From Rhizorhabdus histidinilytica (lineage in GTDB: Bacteria; Pseudomonadota; Alphaproteobacteria; Sphingomonadales; Sphingomonadaceae), in contig NZ_FUYM01000002.1 of assembly GCF_900167915.1 (NCBI RefSeq), positions 372,001-436,000 of the forward strand: 64,000 nt of DNA. Reading direction: 5' to 3'. The notes below the pieces were generated by a model that saw only the letters and a program-made list of their open reading frames with translations, ran no database searches and was not told the origin of the DNA. The translations under genes and the position numbers were made by a program. Numbering within the stretch: position 1 is the stretch's first letter; each line of letters begins with the position of its first letter. Of this stretch, positions 40,886 to 50,659 are shown piece by piece.

Positions 40886-42615
40886 TACTGCATCTCCTCC
40901 GCAGCGGTGACGCCCATGACGCCGAGACCATTGCGGATAATCTGCCCGATCGCATCGCTGAGCGCCAGACGGGCGCGCGTGATTTCGGGCTTGTCGGAGA
41001 GCAGGAAGCGACGGGCCGGGTCGTCGTTGCCCCGGTTCCACAGCGCATGGAACATCGCCGCCAGATCATAGAGGTAGAAGGCGATGCGATGCGGCTCGTG
41101 CGCCTGCGCCGCGCCCTCGACGATCCGGGGGAATTGCGCGGCGAGCTTGACCAGCGCCAGTTCCTCCGCGTCGAGCAGGGAAAGGTCCGCCGCCGGAGCC
41201 AAGTCGATCCCCGCCTCGGCCGCACGCCGGTGCAGCGAGCGGCCCCGCGCATGGGCGTATTGGACATAGAAGACCGGATTGTCCTTCGACGCTTCGACCA
41301 CCTTGGCGAAGTCGAAGTCCATCTGTGCGTCGGCCTTGCGGGTCAGCATGGTGAAGCGGACGACGTCCTTGCCCACCTCGCGCACCACGTCGGCGAGCGT
41401 CACGAAGCTGCCCGAGCGCTTCGACATCTTCACCGGCTCGCCGCCGCGCAGCAGCCGGACCATCTGGACCAGCTTGACGTCGAACGCGACCTTGCCGGCG
41501 GTCAGCGCCTGGACGGCGGCCTTGATCCGCTTGACGGTGCCGGCATGGTCGGCGCCCCAGATGTCGATCAGCATGTCGGCCGTCTCGGCCTTCTGCGCAT
41601 GATAGGCGAGGTCGGTGCCGAAATAGGTCAGCCCGCCGTCCGACTTGCGCACCGGCCGGTCGCTGTCGTCGCCGAAGGCGGTCGCCTTGAACAGCGTCAT
41701 CTCGGTCGGCTCCCAGTCGTCGGGAAGCTCGCCCTTGGGCGGTTCGAGCGTGCCTTCGTAGACGAGGCCCTCGCCGCGCAGCCGATCGAGCGCGGCGTCG
41801 ACCTTGCCGGCCTTCTGGACGGCGGCCTCGGACGCGAAGACGTCATGCGCGATGCCGAGCAACGCCAGGTCGGCGCGGATCATGTCCATCATCGCCGCGA
41901 CCGTTTTTTCGCGGAACAGGTCGAGCCACTCGCTCTCGGGCTTGCCGACATAGGCATTGCCGAACTCGGCGGCGAGCGCCTGGCCGATCGGGATCAGATA
42001 GTCGCCCGGATAGAAGCCTTCGGGAATCTCGACCGTCTCGCCCAGCGCCTCGCGGTAGCGCAGATGTGCCGAGCGGGCGAGCGTCTGCACCTGCGCGCCC
42101 GCGTCGTTGACATAATATTCGCGGGTGACGGCATAGCCGGCGAACTCCAGCAGCGCGGCGAGCGCGTCGCCGACCACGGCGCCGCGGCAATGGCCCATGT
42201 GCATCGGTCCGGTCGGGTTGGCCGAGACATATTCGACGTTGACCCGCGTGCCGCGGCCGGCGGCCGAGCGGCCATAGTCGCCGCCCGAGGCAAGGATGCC
42301 GGCGAGCTCGTCGCGCCAGCTCTGCTCGGTCAGGCGGACGTTGATGAAGCCGGGGCCAGCCACCTCGGCGCTCGCGATCTCGGGTAGCGCCGCGAGCTTC
42401 GGCACGATCAGCTCGGCCAGCGCACGCGGATTGGTGCCGGCGGGCTTGGCCAGCACCATCGCCGCGTTGGTGGCGAGGTCGCCATGTGCGGGATCGCGTG
42501 GCGGCTCGATCGCGACATTCCGTCGATCGAGGCCGGCGGGCAGCGCGCCGCTGGCCTGGAGGTCGTCGAGGATGGCGCCGATCCGGTCGGCGAAGCTGGC
42601 ATAGAGCGTGGTCAA
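40885..42615 (-). CDS. argS: arginyl-tRNA synthetase
   Basis: Class I synthetase that charges tRNA-Arg. The N-terminal additional domain precedes the HIGH-like signature in [20 protein letters not shown], and the KMSKS loop reads [11 protein letters not shown]. The DALR anticodon-binding domain ends the protein. Similarity starts at [12 protein letters not shown], and the only start there is a TTG at 42615, giving 576 residues. Upstream of it lies an open frame without family similarity. Confidence 0.95.
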   Translation of the reverse strand: MTTLYASFADRIGAILDDLQASGALPAGLDRRNVAIEPPRDPAHGDLATNAAMVLAKPAGTNPRALAELIVPKLAALPEIASAEVAGPGFINVRLTEQSWRDELAGILASGGDYGRSAAGRGTRVNVEYVSANPTGPMHMGHCRGAVVGDALAALLEFAGYAVTREYYVNDAGAQVQTLARSAHLRYREALGETVEIPEGFYPGDYLIPIGQALAAEFGNAYVGKPESEWLDLFREKTVAAMMDMIRADLALLGIAHDVFASEAAVQKAGKVDAALDRLRGEGLVYEGTLEPPKGELPDDWEPTEMTLFKATAFGDDSDRPVRKSDGGLTYFGTDLAYHAQKAETADMLIDIWGADHAGTVKRIKAAVQALTAGKVAFDVKLVQMVRLLRGGEPVKMSKRSGSFVTLADVVREVGKDVVRFTMLTRKADAQMDFDFAKVVEASKDNPVFYVQYAHARGRSLHRRAAEAGIDLAPAADLSLLDAEELALVKLAAQFPRIVEGAAQAHEPHRIAFYLYDLAAMFHALWNRGNDDPARRFLLSDKPEITRARLALSDAIGQIIRNGLGVMGVTAAEEMQ

Positions 42616-42674
42616 GGCGAAATCCGCTGGAAGGAAAGAATGGAGCGTGGCCTTAGCTGATCGGAAAAGAAAGG

Positions 42675-44525
42675 TCAGCCCTTCGTCTTCTTGCCGCCTT
42701 CGGCCTGGCTGTAGACCGCGACCGAGGGAGCGATCGGATCGAGCCGGACCCAGAGCGTGATCGCCAGCGCGGCCGCCAGCGCCGTGGCCGGCATCCAGCG
42801 CGGCGCCCGCTCCGGCAGCAGCGGCAGGAGCAGGGGGAGCGCCGCGAACAGCAGGACGATCATCACAGCCGGCAGTTCGGCGCCGATCCCCAGGAAGATG
42901 AAATGCGCCTGGGTCAGCAGGTGGCCGACGCCCGCCGCCGCGCAGATCGCGGTCAGCGCCAGCCCCGCGCCCTGCGGCAGCCAGGCCCGGCCCGCCATCG
43001 CCAGCGCGCCGAGCAGCAGTGGCCATTGCAGCAGCGGACCTGCGGTCGGCTGCGTCGCCTGGACGGCGGTTGCGGCGAGCAGCAGCAGCACGATTGCCGC
43101 GAGGGGCGCCTCGCTGTCGTCGGCCGGCAGGAAGAAGGCGGCCCCCATGGCGAGCAGCGCGAGCGGGATCACCACGACGATCGAGCCGCCGGTCAGCAGC
43201 CCGACCCACATCAGTGCCATGGCGGGCCCGACCGCGACCATGCGGGGATCGGTGCGGCGGAAGAAGGGCAGCAGCAGGAGCAGCGCCGCGACGAGCAGCC
43301 CGGCGACCGTCTCCAGCCGGGGCAGGGCGGCCAGCCGGTCGTAATAATTGGCGTCGCCGCTGCCCGATACGGCGTTGTAGACGGTCAGCAGCAGCGCGCC
43401 GTGGAGCAGGATCGCGGCGATCAGCACCGCGGCCCCGCCGACCGCGCGAGGCGCCGGGCGGCGGCGGCGCCAGGCTGCGCCGACGAGTGCGGCTGAGACG
43501 AGCAGCAGGCCCCAGCCCGCCGCCGCCGGATAGACGATCGTCACCCGGCCGAGCAGGTCGGCGAAGGCGGCATTGTCGGATCGGGCGGGTAGTTCTGCCG
43601 CGAAGGCCAGCGCCGAGGCTAGTGCCAGTGCCTGGTCGCCCATGTCCTGCACCGACCCGGGGTCGACGACCGCCGGGGTCGCCAGCGGCGAATGATAGGC
43701 GAAGGCGCGGTCGAGCGTCGCCAGGTTGAAGCCGGGCACGCCCTTGTGCTTGGCGATCGTATAGTCGGTGTAGTTGGGCATCAGGTCGTAGATCAGCACC
43801 GCCAGCGAATTGGTTGCCGGGCGAGTGACCCGATCGGCATAGAGCTGCATCATCTCCCCATTGCCGGGGCCGGTCTCGAACATGTTGGCGCGGCCGCCGG
43901 CGCCGCGCGCCTCCATGTTGACGATCGCGCCGACATGGGCGGCCAGCGGATGCGGCGGCGCGCCGTCACCGAAGAAGGCCTTCGCACCATTGAGGCCCAA
44001 CTCCTCGCTGTCGGTGAACAGCAGGATCACGTCGCGCTCGGTCGTGCCCTGTGCACGCAGGGCGCGGGCGATCTCGAGTGCGGCGGCGACGCCCATCGCA
44101 TCGTCGGCGGCGCCAGGCGATCCCCAGACGCTGTCGTGATGCGCCATCAGCAGCAGCGCCGGCCTGGCGCGGTCGCGGCCCGGGAACAGGCCGATCAGGT
44201 TGCGGCCGGTCACCGCCGTCTCGGTCCGCCCGCTCCATTTGCCCAGCCGGTCGAGCGTCTTGCGGTCGAGCGGGACGGGCTGTTCCGACACTTCGGCGCC
44301 TAACGTCAGCAGCCGCGCCGAGAGATAGGCGACACCGCGCGCATGGCCGTCCGATCCGATCGGGCGTGGCGTCCGGCTCAGGGCCTCGATATCGGCGAAG
44401 GCGCGGACGGCGGAGAAAGCTGCGGCCGGCGCATCGGCCCCGCGCGCCGCCGGGGGAGCCGCCGCGACGATCGCCCAGACCAGGGCGGCGGCCAGGGCGG
44501 CGACGAGTGCGATCGTGCGATTCAT
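42675..44525 (-). CDS. M28 family metallopeptidase with C-terminal membrane domain
   Basis: A 616-residue zinc aminopeptidase-like protein. It has an N-terminal export/anchor helix, a catalytic M28 domain (about 40-330) with metal ligands in [38 protein letters not shown] and [10 protein letters not shown], and then about eight hydrophobic segments to residue 600. This is the layout of ER/vacuolar-type M28 peptidases (Fxna-like), uncommon but known in sphingomonads. It overlaps dgt by ATGA. Confidence 0.88.
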   Translation of the reverse strand: MNRTIALVAALAAALVWAIVAAAPPAARGADAPAAAFSAVRAFADIEALSRTPRPIGSDGHARGVAYLSARLLTLGAEVSEQPVPLDRKTLDRLGKWSGRTETAVTGRNLIGLFPGRDRARPALLLMAHHDSVWGSPGAADDAMGVAAALEIARALRAQGTTERDVILLFTDSEELGLNGAKAFFGDGAPPHPLAAHVGAIVNMEARGAGGRANMFETGPGNGEMMQLYADRVTRPATNSLAVLIYDLMPNYTDYTIAKHKGVPGFNLATLDRAFAYHSPLATPAVVDPGSVQDMGDQALALASALAFAAELPARSDNAAFADLLGRVTIVYPAAAGWGLLLVSAALVGAAWRRRRPAPRAVGGAAVLIAAILLHGALLLTVYNAVSGSGDANYYDRLAALPRLETVAGLLVAALLLLLPFFRRTDPRMVAVGPAMALMWVGLLTGGSIVVVIPLALLAMGAAFFLPADDSEAPLAAIVLLLLAATAVQATQPTAGPLLQWPLLLGALAMAGRAWLPQGAGLALTAICAAAGVGHLLTQAHFIFLGIGAELPAVMIVLLFAALPLLLPLLPERAPRWMPATALAAALAITLWVRLDPIAPSVAVYSQAEGGKKTKG

Positions 44526-45688
44526 CAGAAACCCTCGATCGATACCGGTCCCACCAGCTCCGCATAGCGGGACAGCGCGTAGCGATCGGTCATCCCGGCG
44601 ATGAAGTCGCCGACGTGCCGGGTGCAGGCAGGCTCGTCGGCGGGCAGGCTCTCGCGCCACTTTCCGGGCATCAGGCTGGGGTGGGCCTTGTAGACCGCCG
44701 CCAGCCCGGCGACGACCTCGCCCGTCCGCGCGGCGATGTCGAGCTGTTGCGGATGATGGTAGAGATTGGCGTACATGAAACGGGTCAGCGCCTTCTCGCG
44801 CGCCGCCATCGCCTCGGAAAAGCCGATCAGCGGCCGGCCGGCTGCGCGGACATCCTCGACCGAATGGGGTGCGGCCTCGTCGAGCCGGCGGCGGCTCTCG
44901 TCGAGCAGGTCGTTGACCATGCAGCCGATCTGCTCGCGCACCAGCTCGCCGACCAGGCGCTCGGTCGGTACGTCGGGATAGCGCGCGCGGACCCGGTCCC
45001 AGTTCGACCGGATCAGCGGTTCCTCCAATATCTGTTCGAGGGTCAGCAGCCCGGCGCGGACGCCGTCGTCGATGTCGTGATTGTCGTAGGCGATATCGTC
45101 GGCGAGCGCCGCGACCTGCGCCTCGGCTCCCGCCCAGCTGTCGAGGTCGAGCGGCCATTGATCGTCGATCTCGGCCATCGCCCAGGTCCGCCGCCGTACC
45201 GGACCGTTATGCTTGGCGAGCCCTTCCAGCGTCTCCCAACTCAGGTTGAGTCCTTCATGGGAAGGGTAGGGCGAATCGAGCCGGGTGAGCATCCGCAGCG
45301 TATGGGCGTTGTGATCGAAGCCGCCCACCTCGGCCATCGCCGCCTGCAGCGCTTCCTCGCCGGCATGGCCGAAGGGCGGGTGGCCGATGTCGTGGCCCAG
45401 GCACAGCGCCTCGGTCAGGTCCTCGTTGAGGCCGAGGGCGCGGGCGATGGTGCGGCCGATCTGCGCCACCTCCAGGCTGTGGGTCAGCCGGACGCGATAA
45501 TGGTCGCCGTCGGGGGCGACGAACACCTGCGTCTTGTGGCGCAGGCGGCGAAAGCTGATCGAATGGATGATGCGGTCACGGTCGCGCTGGAAGGCGTCAC
45601 GCGGGCCGCGCGTCTCGCCGCCGCCTTGCTGGTAAAGGCGGCCACGGCTGCGGGTGGGATCGGAAGCATAGGGAGCGAGCGTCGACAT
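44525..45688 (-). CDS. dgt: deoxyguanosinetriphosphate triphosphohydrolase-like protein
   Basis: An HD-domain hydrolase that cleaves dNTP to deoxynucleoside and triphosphate. 387 residues with RLTHSLEVAQIGRTIARALG and the HD pair in LGHDIGHPPFGHAGEEAL, plus DDIAYDNHDIDDGVRAG, all typical of the type 2 dNTPase subfamily. Dgt-like proteins adjust dNTP pools and can restrict phage. Coupled to the M28 peptidase gene and 33-36 nt from a divergently unrelated small gene. Confidence 0.93.
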   Translation of the reverse strand: MSTLAPYASDPTRSRGRLYQQGGGETRGPRDAFQRDRDRIIHSISFRRLRHKTQVFVAPDGDHYRVRLTHSLEVAQIGRTIARALGLNEDLTEALCLGHDIGHPPFGHAGEEALQAAMAEVGGFDHNAHTLRMLTRLDSPYPSHEGLNLSWETLEGLAKHNGPVRRRTWAMAEIDDQWPLDLDSWAGAEAQVAALADDIAYDNHDIDDGVRAGLLTLEQILEEPLIRSNWDRVRARYPDVPTERLVGELVREQIGCMVNDLLDESRRRLDEAAPHSVEDVRAAGRPLIGFSEAMAAREKALTRFMYANLYHHPQQLDIAARTGEVVAGLAAVYKAHPSLMPGKWRESLPADEPACTRHVGDFIAGMTDRYALSRYAELVGPVSIEGF

Positions 45689-45724
45689 CGGTCCCGTGAT
45701 GGCCGAGCGCGCCCGCCAAGTCGA

Positions 45725-45973
45725 CTATCTTGTCTCGGTGCCCTGTGCGGGCGGTGTGTCGAGGGCGCCCGCGGTCCTGGCGCGCGCGGCCTGCTCGACG
45801 TTCATCAGCATGATCGGCAGCAGCCCGCGCCAGCCCTCTCCCTCGATCTCCATCTCGGGATAGAGGCGCGCCACCGGCGGCGCCTTTTCCGCGGGCAGCA
45901 CCGCTTGGCCCCGCGCCGCTAGCGCGGGTTGAGCGGCGAGCAACAGCAGGGCGGCAACAGGCAGGCGGGTCAT
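45725..45973 (-). CDS. small exported protein of unknown function
   Basis: An 82-residue protein with a clear signal peptide (MTRLPVAALLLLAAQPALA, cleavage near ARG). The mature part (LYPEMEIEGEGWRGLLPIML) matches nothing I know. I chose the ATG at 45973 because the frame upstream runs through a repeat. It lies between dgt and a 230-nt gap. Coding status is moderately sure. Confidence 0.55.
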   Translation of the reverse strand: MTRLPVAALLLLAAQPALAARGQAVLPAEKAPPVARLYPEMEIEGEGWRGLLPIMLMNVEQAARARTAGALDTPPAQGTETR

Positions 45974-46084
45974 GGCGTCTCCGATTCGGTGACGCTGATG
46001 CGGCATGGCTGTTACGTACGTATGACAGTTGGGTTGCGGGGAGTTTGGGGGCGGTCGTTTCTGACCGACTCGCTCACTCCCGCA

Positions 46085-46207
46085 CATCCTGAGGAGCCAT
46101 TGAGCGAAGGCGAAATGGCGTCTCGAAGGATCCTTCGAGACGGGCCTTCACCTTCGTTCAGTCCCTCCTCAGGAGGAGCAGTTCAGGTGACAGGCTCGAT
46201 GTTCTAG
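46085..46207. repeat. palindromic intergenic repeat, family 2 (copy 2, longer)
   Basis: It contains a perfect 20-bp palindrome TCTCGAAGGATCCTTCGAGA (46121-46140), then CTCCTC-AG-GAGGAG (46165-46178), then CGATGTTCTAG (46197-46207), which includes the stop codon of the TPR/SPOR gene. The last two parts match the copy at 17571-17626. Most of the 230-nt gap from 45974 is this element; the rest has only a short TACGTACGTA. Confidence 0.65.
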
Positions 46208-47646
46208 TTGATCCGCTCCACCTTCTGCCCGGCCGAGGTGGTGACCGGGAAGCTGCTCAGCCCGGCGGCGCGCGCCTCGTTCACATAATCCTGCGCGGCG
46301 CCCTTGCTGGGGAAGGGACCGATCAGCAGTCGATTGGTCGTCTTGTAGGGCGTGGTCCATGGCGTCTTGCCCGCGAGCAGCTTGCCATGGGCCTTCTTCT
46401 GCTTGTCCCATTCCTTGTCGAGATCGGGCTTGTAGGCGCCGCTCGCGATCTGGACCCAATAGCGTTCGGGATTGGACTTGCGGGCCTTGGCCTCCTCCTG
46501 CGCCTTGGCCTTCTTCTCGGCGGCGGCCTTTTCCGCAGCGGCCTTGCGCTGGGCGGCGCGGCGATCCTCGGCCAGGCTGCGTTCGTCGGCGGCCTTCTGC
46601 TGGGCGGCCTGCCGGGCGGGGGAGGTTTCGACCGTTGCCGACGTCGTCGTCGATGCCGTGGATGCGCTGTCTGGCTTCATCACGAGCCGGCCGCTGCTGT
46701 CGAAACGCGGTCGGGCGGCTGGCGTGGACGAATAGGACGGAGATGGTTGGGGCGCCGCCGCGACGGCCGCCGGCATGCCCTTGGACGCCGGGACCGGACT
46801 CACCACCGCCATCTCGGTCGGGACCTTGTCCTCGGGGAAATGGCCGAAATGGACGGCAGCGGCCTTTTCGGCGGCCTTGAGCGCAGGCAGCCGCGACAGG
46901 AAGGGCTTGAGCGCGTCGGCCTGGTAGCGCGGCAGCACCGCATAGGCGGCGGACTCGGCGCCCGGCGTGTCGCCAGTCATCGCCAGCACGAAGGCACGCG
47001 CACGCCACGCGGCGATGTCGCGCTTCTGCAGCAGCGGATCGAGCGCCGCGAGCGCGCCGACCTTGTCGCCGCTCATCGCCAGCGACAGCGCCAGCCGGCG
47101 GGTCGCCTCGGCATCGGGGCGGGTGCGGAGCAGCAGATTATATTCGGCCTGCGCTTTCTTGTTCTCGCCGCGAAGGTCATAGGCGAGGCCGCGGTCGAGC
47201 GCGACGTCGACCGGCGGGACGCCGAGGTCGGTTGCGTTGTCGAACAGGCGCAGCGCGGCGCGGGGCTGTTCCTTCTGGACCAGCGCGGAGCCGAGGCCTG
47301 CCTTGACCCGGCCGTCGCGCGGCGAGATCTTCTCGGCCCGAACGAAGAAGTTGATCGCGGCATCGGCGTCGCCGACCGCCAGCGCCGCCGAACCGGCGCC
47401 CGACAGGGCGTCGAGATCGCCGGGATCGCGCGCCAGCACGCGCAGATAGCGCGACAGCGCCTCCGCGGGGTCGCCGCGCGCCATCGCGTCGCGGGCCTGG
47501 GCCATCGGATCGGTGATCAGCGGTTCGTCGCCGGCCGTCGTCGAATCCATCTGGGCGGCGGCGGGCGGGATGATCAGGAAGGCGGAAGCCAGCGCGAGAA
47601 GGCTGACAAGGGATTTTCTTTTCATGGGCGCATCGCTTTCGGACAT
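46204..47646 (-). CDS. exported TPR-repeat protein with C-terminal SPOR domain
   Basis: About 480 residues. The signal peptide (KRKSLVSLLALASAFLIIPP) is followed by TPR-like repeats (about 55-250; DPAEALSRYLRVLARDPGDL is typical), a low-complexity Ala/Lys/Glu coiled stretch (about 350-395), and a SPOR domain ending at the C-terminus (YWVQIASGAYKPDLDKEWDK). A periplasmic role at the septum is likely from SPOR and from position just after ftsZ. The ATG at 47646 has AAGG upstream; ATG 47625 is the alternative. The stop lies in a repeat. Confidence 0.85.
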   Translation of the reverse strand: MSESDAPMKRKSLVSLLALASAFLIIPPAAAQMDSTTAGDEPLITDPMAQARDAMARGDPAEALSRYLRVLARDPGDLDALSGAGSAALAVGDADAAINFFVRAEKISPRDGRVKAGLGSALVQKEQPRAALRLFDNATDLGVPPVDVALDRGLAYDLRGENKKAQAEYNLLLRTRPDAEATRRLALSLAMSGDKVGALAALDPLLQKRDIAAWRARAFVLAMTGDTPGAESAAYAVLPRYQADALKPFLSRLPALKAAEKAAAVHFGHFPEDKVPTEMAVVSPVPASKGMPAAVAAAPQPSPSYSSTPAARPRFDSSGRLVMKPDSASTASTTTSATVETSPARQAAQQKAADERSLAEDRRAAQRKAAAEKAAAEKKAKAQEEAKARKSNPERYWVQIASGAYKPDLDKEWDKQKKAHGKLLAGKTPWTTPYKTTNRLLIGPFPSKGAAQDYVNEARAAGLSSFPVTTSAGQKVERIN

Positions 47647-47694
47647 TCGCCTTATCGCCCGCAAGAGGTGAACCCCGGCAGAACGCCGAAACGA

Positions 47695-47726
47695 GATACG
47701 CCCGCGTCGATCGGCGCGGGCGTATC
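47695..47726 (-). terminator. hairpin after ftsZ, probable terminator of the dcw cluster
   Basis: GATACGCCCGCG (47695-47706) and CGCGGGCGTATC (47715-47726) are perfect 12-bp arms around 8 nt. On the minus strand it follows the ftsZ stop by about 12 nt and leads into TCGTTT, a weak T tract. Confidence 0.6.
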
Positions 47727-47738
47727 GATATCGGACGG

Positions 47739-49226
47739 TTACTGGTTGCTCTGGCGGTTCAGGAAGCGCGGGATGTCGGCGTCGTCATTGCCGCGATCGT
47801 CGTCGACCTGCGCCTTGGCGGCGCCGCGGGCGATGTTCGACATCCGCTCGAACAGCGTGGCGCCGGCGCCCGACGGACGGCGGGCCGGCGGCTCGGCATC
47901 GGTCACCCAGCGGCGGTTGCCCTGCGACGCGGCGTCCTCGTCGGCTGGCGCTTCCGGTGCCGGGGTCGGCATCGCCGATTCCGGCTGGAGCAGCAGCTCG
48001 TCATTGAACAGGTTGGTCAGCTCCAGCGGCTCGGCGGCGGCCTGCTCGGGCGCTTCGAGGACGATCTTCTCCTCGGCCGGGGCTTCGGCGGCGGCCGGAG
48101 CGGCGGGCGCCTCGGGTTGCGCAGCCTGCTGCTGGACGGCTGGCGCCTCGGCCTGCGGCGCGGGGGTCGGGGTCTGCGGCACCACGACCGGCTTGTCGTC
48201 GCGGATCGGGGTGCGCGGCGGGAAGCTGAAGCTCTTCGACGGCTCGGGCATCGTCGCGGCGTCGACCTCTATGCCGGTCGCGACCACCGAGACGCGGATG
48301 CGGCCCTCGAGCTCGTTGTTGAACGCCGAACCCCAGATGATGTTCGCGTCGGGATCGACGAGCTGGCGGATGTGGTTGGCGGCCTCGTCGACCTCCAGCA
48401 GGCGCATGTCGTCGCCGCCGGTGATCGACACGATCACGCCCTTGGCGCCGTTCAGGCTGACGCCGTCGAGCAGCGGATTGGCGATCGCCTTCTCGGCAGC
48501 CTCGATCGCGCGGTTGTCGCCGCTCGCCTCGCCGGTGCCCATCATCGCCTTGCCCATCTCGCTCATCACCGAGCGGACGTCGGCGAAGTCGAGGTTGATG
48601 AGGCCGGGCATGACCATCAGGTCGGTGATGCCGCGCACGCCCTGCTGCAGCACCTGGTCGGCCATCTGGAACGCTTCCTTGAAGGTCGTGTTCGGATTGG
48701 CGATCAGGAACAGGTTCTGGTTCGGGATGACGATCAGCGTGTCGACGTGCTTCTGCAGCTCCTCGATGCCGGCGTCGGCCGAGCGCATGCGGCGGTTGCC
48801 CTCGAAGCTGAACGGCTTGGTGACGACGCCGACGGTCAGGATGCCGCGGTCGCGCGCTGCCTTGGCGATGACCGGAGCGGCGCCGGTGCCGGTACCGCCG
48901 CCCATGCCGGCGGCGATGAAGCACATGTGCGATCCTTCGAGCGCCTTCTCGACCTGGTCGAGGGTCTCCTCGGCGGCCGCCCGTCCTATTTCGGGACGGC
49001 TGCCGGCGCCCAGGCCCTGGGTGATCTTGAGACCGAGCTGGATGCGACGCTCCGCCGACGAGGCGTTGAGTGCCTGCGCGTCGGTGTTGGCGACGATGAA
49101 GTCGACGCCCTGGACGTCCGCGCCGATCATGTTGGCGACCGCGTTTCCGCCCGCCCCGCCAACGCCGATCACGCTGATCCGGGGTTTCAGCTCATCGACC
49201 TGCGGGCGCATGAACTCGATCGTCAT
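47739..49226 (-). CDS. ftsZ: cell division GTPase FtsZ
   Basis: Tubulin homologue that forms the division ring. 495 residues: GTPase domain with [12 protein letters not shown] and the tubulin signature [13 protein letters not shown], a T7 loop NLDFADVRS, a long variable Pro/Ala-rich linker (about 320-480), and the C-terminal peptide DIPRFLNRQ that binds FtsA. The ATG at 49226 has GGGAGA upstream; an ATG 39 nt earlier lacks family similarity. It is preceded by a 139-nt region with likely cell-cycle control sites. Confidence 0.97.
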   Translation of the reverse strand: MTIEFMRPQVDELKPRISVIGVGGAGGNAVANMIGADVQGVDFIVANTDAQALNASSAERRIQLGLKITQGLGAGSRPEIGRAAAEETLDQVEKALEGSHMCFIAAGMGGGTGTGAAPVIAKAARDRGILTVGVVTKPFSFEGNRRMRSADAGIEELQKHVDTLIVIPNQNLFLIANPNTTFKEAFQMADQVLQQGVRGITDLMVMPGLINLDFADVRSVMSEMGKAMMGTGEASGDNRAIEAAEKAIANPLLDGVSLNGAKGVIVSITGGDDMRLLEVDEAANHIRQLVDPDANIIWGSAFNNELEGRIRVSVVATGIEVDAATMPEPSKSFSFPPRTPIRDDKPVVVPQTPTPAPQAEAPAVQQQAAQPEAPAAPAAAEAPAEEKIVLEAPEQAAAEPLELTNLFNDELLLQPESAMPTPAPEAPADEDAASQGNRRWVTDAEPPARRPSGAGATLFERMSNIARGAAKAQVDDDRGNDDADIPRFLNRQSNQ

Positions 49227-49272
49227 AGATTTTCTCCCTGGCGGCCATGCCGGCCCAAGCAACACGTGGATC

Positions 49273-49340
49273 GAATCTTGCCAGACGCGATTCGCCGAAT
49301 CACGCGAAAAGTTGTCCTATCCACAGTTTTCGAGGTTAAC
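49273..49340 (-). promoter_or_regulatory. ftsZ upstream region with three GANTC sites and a DnaA-box-like site
   Basis: GAATC at 49273-49277, GATTC at 49289-49293 and GAATC at 49297-49301 are CcrM methylation sites within 29 bp. CTATCCACA (around 49318-49326, one mismatch to the DnaA box) and GTTAACC (49335-49341, CtrA-like half-site) follow. In Caulobacter, ftsZ is controlled by CcrM/GcrA and CtrA, so the pattern suggests similar cell-cycle control here. No -10/-35 pair is clear. Confidence 0.55.
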
Positions 49341-49365
49341 CGATGTGGGACGAGCGCCCACATGA

Positions 49366-50625
49366 TCAATAACCCGACTTCACCGCTGCGATGAGCCGCC
49401 CGACGAGGCCCATGGGCTGCGTCCGGTGGACGGTCTGCTCGGCGGCGAAGGGGCGTAGCTCGGCCGGATTGGTCGCCGCCACCTGGGCGAGGCCGACCAG
49501 CGTCGCGAAGCCCGGACCGCTGTGCGCGTCGGGCAGGCCCGACAGGGTGCGCGGCCGGCCGACCCGGACGCTGCGGCCGAGCACGCCCTGCGCATAATCG
49601 GCGATGCCGCGCAGCTCGGCGCCGCCGCCGGTCAGCACCACCTGCCGCCCGACCGGGCCGACATAGCCGAGATCGGTCAGCGCCTTGGCGACTGCGTCCA
49701 TCCAATGGTCGAGCCGCTGGCGGATCACCTGGATCAGCTGGGCGCGGCTGATGCGGGGCGGATCGGCGCCGTCGGCGACCTCCTCGGGCGATCCGATCTC
49801 CAGCATCTCATGATTGTCGCGCGGCGAATTCTGCGCCGATCCATGGACGCATTTGAGCCGCTCCGCCTGGGCGCGACGGATGTTGAATGCCGAGGCGATG
49901 TCGTCGGTGATGTCGGCGCAGCCCATCGGCAGCGAGGCGAGGCCGACCAGCAGCCCGCCTGCGAACAGCGAGACGTTGGTGACGCCGGCGCCCATCTCGA
50001 CCAGCGCGATGCCCATCTCGCGGTCCTCCTCGGTCAGGCAGGAGGCGCCGGTCGCGATCGGCGAGGCGACGATCGAGCGGACGCCGAGATGCGCGGAGCG
50101 GACGCAGAGGGCGAGGTTGCGGACCGGCGAAGGCTCGGCCGCGATGACGTGGATCTCGACCCCAAGCTTGTCGGCATGGAGACCGAGCGGGTTCTTCACC
50201 CCGGTCAGCCCATCGAGCGTGTAGAGCGTCGGCTGGGCGTGGAGGACCATCCGGCCCTCGGGGTTGAGCGAGCGGCGGCCCTGGTGGAGCAGGTCGTCTA
50301 TGTCCTGCTGTTCGATCTGCACGCCGCCCAGGTCGACCTCGACCTGCGCCACGTCGCTGACCAGGCCGCCGGCCGAGAAGCTGACCCAGACATGGTCGAT
50401 ATTGGTGCGGGCGATCGTCTCCGCCTGCTCGACCGCCTCGCGGATCGCGCCCTCGGTCGCCTCCATGTCGGCGATGTAGCCGCGGCGCACGCCCCGGCTC
50501 TCGCGCTGGCCGGTGCCCAGCACCTCCAGCTCGCCCTGGTCGTCCGCGCGCGCGATCAGCGCCGAGATCTTCGACGATCCGATGTCGATCGCGGTGATCA
50601 GCCCGTCATTGCGTGCCTGCGACAT
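49366..50625 (-). CDS. ftsA: cell division protein FtsA
   Basis: Actin-like membrane tether for FtsZ, 419 residues. TAIDIGSSKISALIA (phosphate 1), the SHS2-type 1C domain, MGAGVTNVSLFAGG (phosphate 2) and VVLTGGGAELRGI (adenosine motif) are in order. The C-terminus PMGLVGRLIAAVKSGY is the amphipathic membrane-targeting helix. The ATG at 50625 has AAGGGGAT 6 nt upstream. Follows ftsQ by 34 nt. Confidence 0.96.
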   Translation of the reverse strand: MSQARNDGLITAIDIGSSKISALIARADDQGELEVLGTGQRESRGVRRGYIADMEATEGAIREAVEQAETIARTNIDHVWVSFSAGGLVSDVAQVEVDLGGVQIEQQDIDDLLHQGRRSLNPEGRMVLHAQPTLYTLDGLTGVKNPLGLHADKLGVEIHVIAAEPSPVRNLALCVRSAHLGVRSIVASPIATGASCLTEEDREMGIALVEMGAGVTNVSLFAGGLLVGLASLPMGCADITDDIASAFNIRRAQAERLKCVHGSAQNSPRDNHEMLEIGSPEEVADGADPPRISRAQLIQVIRQRLDHWMDAVAKALTDLGYVGPVGRQVVLTGGGAELRGIADYAQGVLGRSVRVGRPRTLSGLPDAHSGPGFATLVGLAQVAATNPAELRPFAAEQTVHRTQPMGLVGRLIAAVKSGY

Positions 50626-50659
50626 CGCTATCCCCTTTCCCAAAATCGCCATGCCTGCC

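Noticed and set aside
46013-46022. TACGTACGTA palindrome as a regulator operator
   Set aside because: Only 10 bp, with no extension of symmetry into the flanks and no second copy nearby.
46387-49365. A 992-codon open frame on the + strand opposite ftsZ and the TPR/SPOR gene
   Set aside because: Low-complexity, no motif, spans two real genes and their terminator; a codon-bias shadow.
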